From: Actinomycetes bacterium
GTDB lineage: Bacteria > Actinomycetota > Actinomycetes > Actinomycetales > Microbacteriaceae
Length of the DNA: 13,721 nucleotides
Assembly: GCA_023386675.1 (NCBI GenBank)
Contig: JAEWJG010000416.1
Span: 1-13,721, forward strand
Direction: 5' to 3'
Shown piece after piece: positions 7,383 to 13,721 of this stretch (positions are counted from its first letter, which is position 1; every line of letters begins with the position of its first letter). The notes under the pieces were generated by a model. That model saw only the letters and a list, made by a program, of their open reading frames with translations, was not told the DNA's origin and ran no database searches. The translations under genes were made by a program, and so were the position numbers.

Positions 7383-8035
7383 CAGCGGTCCTCCTGCTCC
7401 ACCAAGGGGAAGGCGTTGAACTGGATCTGCGCCCGCTTGCGCTCTGCGACCTCCGTACCCGCCGCTTCCGCTTCGGCGTCCTCCGCCTTCCACTTCGCCT
7501 TCAGCCGCTCCTGCAGCGCGTAGTACTCGCGCCCGAACTCGGTGAGCTGCTCCCGCGTCAGCTCCAGGTGAGAGGTGGAGAGCGTGCTCGATTCCATCCA
7601 GTCGAAACCGAAGGTGTCCAGGCCGCGGCGCAGGAAGGTGGAGAGCCTGCGCTCGTTGTTCTGCTGCCAGCCGAGCGAGACGAGCTCGTTGGCCTCGCGA
7701 CCGGCGGGGGTGTTCAGCGTCTCGGCCGATCCGATGGTCACTCCCCCGGGCGCCATGCGCCACCAGCGCTCACGGCCGGAGCCGCGCTCGGCGTCCTCCA
7801 CGATGATGGCGTGCTTGGCAAGCTGGCGCAGGTGATAGCTGGTCGATCCGCTCGACTCCCCCAGCCGCTCCGCGAGCATGGACGCGGTGGCCGGACCGAA
7901 GTCGGACAGCTCATTCATGATCTCGACGCGCAGCGGATGCGCGAGAGCCCGCAGCGCGGCCATGCCCAGGGCGTCCTCGTGCGGGAACTTTCCGCCCGCC
8001 GCGCCGATCGGCGCCGGCTTCTGCTCGTCTGTCAT
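7382..8035 (-). CDS. Winged helix-turn-helix (ArsR-like) transcriptional regulator
   Basis: A 217-aa regulator, longer than classical ArsR proteins (about 100 aa). Residues 25-95 hold the winged helix: ALRALAHPLRVEIMNELSDF, then PATASMLAERLGESSGSTSY with HLRQLAKHAIIVE, then a wing with ERWWRM. The C-terminal half is a helical domain with a charged, probably coiled-coil segment (roughly residues 155-205). It lacks ArsR metal-binding cysteines, so metal sensing is unlikely. The ATG at 8033-8035 (complement) has no ribosome site and lies exactly 7 nt after a good -10, so the mRNA is probably leaderless. It likely controls its own operon, and maybe the divergent peptidase, by binding the 14-bp repeats at 8057-8112. 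Confidence 0.9.
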   Translation of the reverse strand: MTDEQKPAPIGAAGGKFPHEDALGMAALRALAHPLRVEIMNELSDFGPATASMLAERLGESSGSTSYHLRQLAKHAIIVEDAERGSGRERWWRMAPGGVTIGSAETLNTPAGREANELVSLGWQQNNERRLSTFLRRGLDTFGFDWMESSTLSTSHLELTREQLTEFGREYYALQERLKAKWKAEDAEAEAAGTEVAERKRAQIQFNAFPLVEQEDR

Positions 8036-8041
8036 GCCACC

Positions 8042-8070
8042 AGATTAGCGATGCAAAGACTTCTTTGCAA
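8042..8070 (-). promoter_or_regulatory. Leaderless sigma70-type promoter of the regulator-exporter operon
   Basis: On the minus strand, TTGCAA (8065-8070) as -35, a 17-nt spacer and TAATCT (8042-8047) as -10 form a near-consensus promoter. Six bases separate the -10 from the A of the start codon at 8035, placing the predicted transcription start on the start codon itself. There is no Shine-Dalgarno sequence. The -35 hexamer is part of one of the repeated TTTGCAA boxes, so a bound regulator would block RNA polymerase directly. Confidence 0.65.
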
Positions 8071-8112
8071 GCACTTCTTTGCAACCCTTCTTTTGCAACG
8101 AATTCTTTGCGA
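8057..8112. repeat. Four direct 14-bp repeats (core TTCTTTGCAA), probable regulator binding array
   Basis: Four head-to-tail units fall at 8057-8070, 8071-8084, 8085-8098 and 8099-8112. Their TTGCAA cores begin at 8065, 8079, 8093 and 8107 (the last reads TTGCGA), an exact 14-bp period. Units 1 and 2 share the 12-mer ACTTCTTTGCAA; units 3 and 4 are slightly degenerate. An inverted half site (TGCAAAG, 8052-8058) faces unit 1, making TGCAAAG-ACTT-CTTTGCA. The array fills the core of the divergent intergenic region. Binding by the adjacent winged-helix protein is inferred. Confidence 0.8.
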
Positions 8113-8136
8113 CGCTCCGGGGCGGATGTCTAGGCT
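8107..8136 (+). promoter_or_regulatory. Leaderless promoter of the M3 peptidase gene
   Basis: TTGCGA (8107-8112), an 18-nt spacer and TAGGCT (8131-8136) form a plausible promoter. Six bases then lead to the ATG at 8143, so transcription probably starts at the start codon. This geometry mirrors the opposite-strand promoter of the regulator. The -35 is the fourth, degenerate repeat of the 14-bp array. Confidence 0.55.
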
Positions 8137-8142
8137 GGGGGC

Positions 8143-10182
8143 ATGACCGACGTCGCGAATCCCTTCTCCTCTCCCAGCGCCCTCCCGTACGGCCTCCCGC
8201 CCTTCGCCGAGATCCGCGACGAGCACTACCGCCCGGCCTTCGAGCAGGGGATGGAGGAGCAGCTCGCCGAGATCGCCGCGATCGTCGGCGACGGCGAGGC
8301 ACCGACCTTCGGGAACACCATGCTGCCGTTGGAGCGCAGCGGACAGACCCTGCAGCGCGTCGCGGAGGTGTTCTTCAACAAGAGCTCGTCCGACAGCACC
8401 GACTTCACCAACGAGCTCGAGGAGGAGATCGCACCGCGTCTCGCCGCGCACAGCGACGCCATCCGGCTGAACCCCGCGCTGTACGCGCGCATCGCCGACC
8501 TGCACGGCCGCCTCGACGAGCTCGGACTCGACGCCGAGTCGCGCTACCTCGTCGAGCGCTACTACACCGAGTTCACCCTCGCCGGCGCCGGCCTCGACGA
8601 CGCCGGCAAGCAGAAGCTGCGTGAGTACAACCAGCGCCTCTCCACCCTGACCACCCGCTTCGAGAAGAACCTGCTGGCCGACACCAACGACCTCGCCGTC
8701 GTCTTCGAAACCGCGGAAGATCTGGACGGCCTGGGCGAGAGCGAGCTGTCCGCCGCGGCGCAGGCCGCCGCCGACCGCGGCCTCGACGGGAAGTTCGTCG
8801 TCACCCTCGTGCTGCCGACCGGCCACCCGTGGCTCGCCGATCTCACGCGCCGCGAGTCGCGCGAGCGGATCATGGCTGCCTCCCGCTCCCGCGGCATCCG
8901 CGGCGGCGAGAACGACAACCGCGACCTCGTGCTCGAGATCACCCGGCTGCGCGCCGAGCGCGCCCGCCTGCTCGGCTTCGACACGCACGCCGCCTACGTC
9001 ACCGCCGACGAGACCGCCCGCACCCCGGAGGCGGTCGCGGACATGCTCGGCCGCCTCGCTCCCCCGGCCGCCCGCAACGCCCATACCGAGCAGGCCGACC
9101 TGCAGCGCCAGCTCCCCGACGGGGAGACCGTCGAGGCGTGGGACTGGGCGCACCTGACCGGGAAGGTCCGCGCCGAGAAGTTCGACGTGGACTTCGCCGC
9201 GATGCGCCCGTACTTCGAGGCGGAGCGCGTGCTGCGCGACGGCGTCTTCTACGCCGCCAACCGCCTCTACGGCATCACGTTCGAGGAGCGTCCCGACCTC
9301 GTCGCCTACCACCCCGACGCGCGCGTCTTCGAGGTGCGCAACGAGGACGGCTCCGGCCTCGGCCTCTACCTCCTCGACCTGTACACGCGCGACTCCAAGC
9401 GCGGTGGCGCGTGGATGAATCCCCTCATCTCACAGTCGGCCCTCCTGGACACCCCGACGGTCGTCGTCAACAACCTCAACGTCCCGAAGCCGGCTGCCGG
9501 CGAGCCGACGCTGCTCACCTACGACGAGACGAACACCCTGTTCCACGAGTTCGGACACGCGTTGCACGGCCTGTTCGCGCGCGTGACCTATCCCAAGTTC
9601 GCCGGGACCAACGTGTTCCGCGACTTCGTCGAGTTCCCCAGCCAGGTGAACGAGATGTGGATGCTGTGGCCCGAGGTGCTCGAGAACTACGCCGTGCACC
9701 ACGTCACCGGTGAGCGGATGCCGCAGGAGCTCGTCGACCGGCTTCACGCCGCCGAGGGGTTCAACGAGGGCTTCGCCACCAGCGAGTACCTCGCCGCCGC
9801 CCTGCTCGACCAGGCATGGCACCGGATCACCGCGGACGACTCCGTGACCGACGTCGCCGCGTTCGAGGCGGAGGCGCTGGCCGCCGTCGGCCTCGACAAC
9901 CCGGCCGTTCCGCCGCGCTACGCGAGCACCTACTTCGCGCACACGTTCTCGGGAGGATACGACGCGGGCTACTACTCCTACATCTGGAGCGAGGTGCTCG
10001 ACGCGGACACCGTGGAGTGGTTCCGCGAGAACGGCGGACTGCTGCGCGAGAACGGAGACCGCTTCCGTCAGCGGCTGCTCGGCGTCGGCGGCTCGAAGGA
10101 CCCGCTGGAGGCGTACCGCGACTTCCGCGGACGCGACGCGCAGCTCGAGCCGCTGCTGAAGCGTCGCCGCCTCGACAGCTGA
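8143..10182 (+). CDS. dcp: M3-family zinc metallopeptidase, peptidyl-dipeptidase Dcp type
   Basis: A cytoplasmic zinc peptidase that trims oligopeptides, removing C-terminal dipeptides if it is a true Dcp; 679 aa, close to E. coli Dcp. The zinc site is HEFGH at residues 468-472 (FHEFGHALHGLF). The third ligand is probably E497 in DFVEFPSQVNE, 25 residues after the second histidine as in the family. The N-terminus (ALPYGLPPFAEIRDEHYRPA) and the C-terminal block YFAHTFSGGYDAGYYSYIWS resemble Dcp more than oligopeptidase A, but OpdA is the alternative. The ATG lacks a Shine-Dalgarno sequence and fits leaderless translation. It is divergent from the regulator-exporter operon and shares its repeat array. 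Confidence 0.92.
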   Translation: MTDVANPFSSPSALPYGLPPFAEIRDEHYRPAFEQGMEEQLAEIAAIVGDGEAPTFGNTMLPLERSGQTLQRVAEVFFNKSSSDSTDFTNELEEEIAPRLAAHSDAIRLNPALYARIADLHGRLDELGLDAESRYLVERYYTEFTLAGAGLDDAGKQKLREYNQRLSTLTTRFEKNLLADTNDLAVVFETAEDLDGLGESELSAAAQAAADRGLDGKFVVTLVLPTGHPWLADLTRRESRERIMAASRSRGIRGGENDNRDLVLEITRLRAERARLLGFDTHAAYVTADETARTPEAVADMLGRLAPPAARNAHTEQADLQRQLPDGETVEAWDWAHLTGKVRAEKFDVDFAAMRPYFEAERVLRDGVFYAANRLYGITFEERPDLVAYHPDARVFEVRNEDGSGLGLYLLDLYTRDSKRGGAWMNPLISQSALLDTPTVVVNNLNVPKPAAGEPTLLTYDETNTLFHEFGHALHGLFARVTYPKFAGTNVFRDFVEFPSQVNEMWMLWPEVLENYAVHHVTGERMPQELVDRLHAAEGFNEGFATSEYLAAALLDQAWHRITADDSVTDVAAFEAEALAAVGLDNPAVPPRYASTYFAHTFSGGYDAGYYSYIWSEVLDADTVEWFRENGGLLRENGDRFRQRLLGVGGSKDPLEAYRDFRGRDAQLEPLLKRRRLDS

Positions 10183-10214
10183 AGACAGGCTAGCCGCCCC
10201 GCGCATGCGGCCCC

Positions 10215-10220
10215 TACGCT
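10215..10220 (+). promoter_or_regulatory. Possible -10 element (TACGCT) for the ClC-like gene
   Basis: TACGCT lies 31 bp before the ATG, giving a leader of roughly 25 nt that contains the strong GGAGGGAGGG site (10239-10248) and a small GTGCC-CATCC-GGCAC hairpin (10221-10235). No recognisable -35 is seen at normal spacing, so the call is weak. Confidence 0.3.
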
Positions 10221-11524
10221 GTGCCCATCCGGCACGGCGGAGGGAGGGCGCATGTCGACGGCGAGTCATGCGGAGGCGGCGGAGCTCCCCACCCCGACGG
10301 TCCGCCAGCTCCTGCTGCTGTGCATCCCGTCCGTCCTCATCGGCATCTTCACCGCGCTGACCCTGTGGCTGGTGGATGAGGCGGCGGACCTCCTCCACGA
10401 CGGCGTCTGGTCGGCGCTCCCCCACGCGCTCGGCGTCGACCCGAACGCCGGGTGGTGGATCTTCCTCGTCCTGACCCTCACGGGCGTCGCCGTGGGCCTG
10501 ACCATCTGGCTCGTGCCCGGCCACGCCGGGCCTGACACCGCGACGACGGAACTGGTGGCGCCCCCGTTGTCGCCGCTCGTCGTGCCGTCGCTCGCGCTGG
10601 CCGCGATCCTCGGGCTGGCCGGCGGCGTCAGCCTGGGGCCCGAGAACCCGATCATCCTCATCAACGCGACCCTGATCGTCGCGCTCTGCGCGCGGGCGTT
10701 CACCGCGGTGCCCGCCCGCATGGCGATGATGATGTCGATCTCCGGCACGATCGGCGCGCTGTTCGGGACGCCGGTCGCCGCCGCGCTGCTCTTCACCGGG
10801 ATCATGGCGGCGGTGAAGGGCGGGGGCTCGCTGTGGGACAAGCTCTTCCTGCCCCTGGTCTCGGCGGCGGCGGGCTCGATCACGATGACGCTGCTGTCGC
10901 ATCCCTCGTTCGCGATCGCCATGCCCGCGTACACCGAGGTCACCGGCTGGGATGTCCTGGCCGCGCTCATCATCACCGCCGTCAGCACGGCGGTCGGCCT
11001 GGTGGCGGTGTATCTCTTTCCGGTGATGCACCGGCTGTTCCACGGCCTGCGGCATCCGCTGCTCATCACGGTCGCCGGTGGCGTCGTGCTCGGCCTGCTG
11101 GGAGCGCTCGGCGGACCGATCACGATGTTCAAGGGCCTCGCCCAGATGAACCAGCTGGTGACGGACCGCGCGGACTACTCCGCGTGGCAACTCGCGCTGA
11201 TCGTGGTGATCAAGCTGCTCGCCCTGCTCGTCTCGGCGAGTGCGCTGTTCCGGGGCGGACGCATCTTCCCGTCCGTGTTCATCGGTGCGGCGGTGGGGAC
11301 GCTCGCGGCCGCCCTCGTACCGGGTGTGCCGTTGCAGGTCGCCGTCGCCGCCGGCGTACTGGGGATGACCGTGGCGGCCGCACGGGACGGCTGGGTCGCC
11401 ATCTTCGTCGGGGTCGCGGTCACGCAGAACCTGCTGATCCTGCCCATCCTGTGCCTCGCGGTTCTGCCCGCGTGGCTGATGGTGACCAAGGCGCCGGAGC
11501 TCCTGATCACACCCCGCGTGGAGG

Positions 11525-12799
<1,275 letters not shown>

Positions 12800-12834
12800 C
12801 CCTCCCCCTCCTTCTTCGGGTCGTTCTTTCGTCG

Positions 12835-12840
12835 AGCCTA
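12835..12840 (-). promoter_or_regulatory. Putative -10 element (TAGGCT) of clpX
   Basis: On the minus strand GGTTAGGCT ends about 35 bp before the clpX ATG, giving a leader of about 28 nt that holds the ribosome site. No TTGnnn -35 is found 16-18 bp upstream; that segment is instead covered by the inverted repeat at 12851-12872, suggesting dependence on an activator or another sigma factor. Confidence 0.45.
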
Positions 12841-12850
12841 ACCCGTGTGA

Positions 12851-12872
12851 CCGACATTGGCGCGCATGTCGG
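12851..12872. promoter_or_regulatory. Inverted repeat CCGACAT-N8-ATGTCGG upstream of clpX
   Basis: Perfect 7-bp arms with an 8-bp centre lie just upstream of the putative clpX -10 and span the expected -35 position. On the minus strand no T-run follows, so it is a poor terminator for the upstream ATPase gene. It does not match the HAIR (HspR) or CIRCE (HrcA) elements as I know them, nor clearly the ClgR motif. Confidence 0.5.
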
Positions 12873-12899
12873 CCGTTTTGCTTCACGCGGCGGTTCTGC

Positions 12900-13646
12900 T
12901 CACAGCAGATGGCGCAGGTAGCGCTCCGGAGCGCCGAGGAAGGAACGCCAGTGCGCCACGATCTCGAGCTCCTCCCACGAGGTCTCCCGGATGCCCCACT
13001 CCCCCAGTTCCAGGATGTGCGCGCCGGGGAGGGCGGCGAGGATCGGCGAGTGCGTCGCGCACAGAACCTGGGTGCCGCGCTTCGCCATCACATCCAGGTT
13101 GGCGAGCCAGGTGAGGGTCGATTGGAACGACAGCGCCGCCTCCGGCTCGTCGAGGCACACGAGTCCGGCGACGAACTGCGGGTGGTTGAGCTTGTCGGCG
13201 AGGAGGGTGTTGAACGACTCCCCGTGGCTCATCTCGTGCAGCAGCGGGTCGGAGGGGGCGGCGACCGTCTCGGCGTAGCTGTAGTAGCCGTGCATGGTCT
13301 CGGCGCGGAGGAAGAACCCCCACTTCGCCGCCCAGGGGGCGCGCTCGACGTAGATCCACTCCCCGAGAGGCGACTCGCTCGGGCGCGTGACGTGCCTGCC
13401 CTTGTTGCTGCCACCTTCCGGCGGCAGTCCGTACGCCGCGGCGACCGCCTCGACGATGGTCGACTTGCCCGCCCCGTTCTCGCCGACGAGCATCGTGACG
13501 CCCGTCGGCAGGTCGAGGCCCTCCCGCAGCAGCTGGCGCACGGCCGGGATCGTCGCCGGCCAGCGCTCCGGGTCGTACGGCGCGTCCTGATAGGCCTGGA
13601 CACGGCGAACGGGGCGGTCGTCGAACCGACCGCCCCGTTCATCCAT
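12900..13646 (-). CDS. Stand-alone ABC/SMC-like ATPase (predicted ATPase, COG3910-like)
   Basis: A 248-aa soluble ATPase of unknown cellular role. It carries a Walker A GENGAGKST (55-63), an ABC-type signature SHGES (140-144), Walker B LVCLDEPEAAL with D166 and E167, and a switch histidine in ATHSPILAA (H199). No membrane or substrate-binding domain is present. It resembles the predicted ATPases related to RecF/SMC heads rather than transporter subunits. The ATG (13644-13646, complement) lies 13 nt after the clpP stop with no clear ribosome site, so it is probably cotranscribed with, and perhaps coupled to, clpP. Next downstream is clpX, after a 100-bp gap. Confidence 0.85.
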   Translation of the reverse strand: MDERGGRFDDRPVRRVQAYQDAPYDPERWPATIPAVRQLLREGLDLPTGVTMLVGENGAGKSTIVEAVAAAYGLPPEGGSNKGRHVTRPSESPLGEWIYVERAPWAAKWGFFLRAETMHGYYSYAETVAAPSDPLLHEMSHGESFNTLLADKLNHPQFVAGLVCLDEPEAALSFQSTLTWLANLDVMAKRGTQVLCATHSPILAALPGAHILELGEWGIRETSWEELEIVAHWRSFLGAPERYLRHLL

Positions 13647-13659
13647 GCAGCGAAGGCTA

Positions 13660-13721
13660 CTACTTGACCAGCGCCGGCAGCGTCTTGCGGCTGGTGAGCA
13701 CCTGGTCGATGAGGCCGTACT
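13660..13721 (-). CDS. clpP: ATP-dependent Clp protease proteolytic subunit ClpP (C-terminal fragment, window edge)
   Basis: Only the last 19 codons and the TAG stop are inside the window. They read YGLIDQVLTSRKTLPALVK. The YGLID(Q/E)V motif near the C-terminus is characteristic of ClpP serine peptidases, and the location upstream of clpX supports it. Actinobacteria usually carry clpP1-clpP2 in tandem, so this is probably the second copy, but the fragment is too short to decide. Confidence 0.85.
   Translation of the reverse strand, partial: YGLIDQVLTSRKTLPALVK

Noticed and set aside
9430..11190. 586-aa minus-strand open frame across the peptidase and ClC-like genes
   Set aside because: It spans two well-supported plus-strand genes and has a typical shadow composition.
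12866..12879. Terminator-like reading of the clpX upstream hairpin followed by TTTT on the plus strand
   Set aside because: The T-run is short and there is no plus-strand gene upstream that would need it; position favours a regulatory site for clpX.
12800..12886. 29-residue N-terminal extension of ClpX
   Set aside because: ClpX normally begins just before the zinc finger, as from 12799, where a strong ribosome site lies. The extension overlaps the predicted promoter.

Overview
This is a high-GC chromosomal window, mostly ordinary core genome. The dense gene packing, TGATG/ATGA stop-start overlaps, actinobacterial-looking -10 hexamers (TAGGCT, TACGCT), an archaeal-type (type 2) valyl-tRNA synthetase and a ClpP-then-ClpX neighbourhood all suggest an actinobacterium, most likely a member of the Microbacteriaceae (Leifsonia-like). 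The family placement is inference from gene style, not from a search.

Layout. (1) 1-1863: a TetR-family repressor (minus, running off the left edge) is divergent from a metabolite:H+ symporter of the major facilitator superfamily (plus). A perfect 15-bp palindrome lies between them and looks like the operator. (2) 1946-5811: a plus-strand cluster of valS, two tandem paralogous GNAT acetyltransferases and a 90-aa acidic protein of unknown function. Two of its three junctions are stop-start overlaps. (3) 5812-5931: a convergent intergenic region with two strong hairpins. (4) 5932-8035: a minus-strand operon of a winged-helix (ArsR-like) regulator, an MFS_3/MefA-like efflux transporter and a 61-aa small protein, again with overlapping stops and starts. 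(5) 8036-8142: a compact divergent control region with four direct repeats at exact 14-bp spacing. Its outermost repeats double as the -35 hexamers of two back-to-back, apparently leaderless promoters. (6) 8143-10182: an M3 peptidase of the Dcp type. (7) 10252-11568: a YfeO-like ClC-family membrane protein whose 3' end overlaps the convergent clpX 3' end. (8) 11525-13721, minus strand: the C-terminal end of clpP, a stand-alone ABC/SMC-like ATPase, then clpX.

How the genes work together. ClpX and ClpP form the ATP-dependent ClpXP protease. The ATPase between them is the only non-standard element there. The repressor-transporter pair on the left and the regulator-exporter operon in the middle are two independent small-molecule-responsive transport modules. 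The second may share its operator array with the peptidase gene. valS supplies charged tRNA-Val, and the GNAT genes behind it have unknown substrates.

I see no mobile element, CRISPR array, rRNA or tRNA, and no clearly new multi-gene system. The items most worth follow-up are the 14-bp repeat array with twin leaderless promoters, the ATPase between clpP and clpX, and the inverted repeat over the -35 region of clpX.
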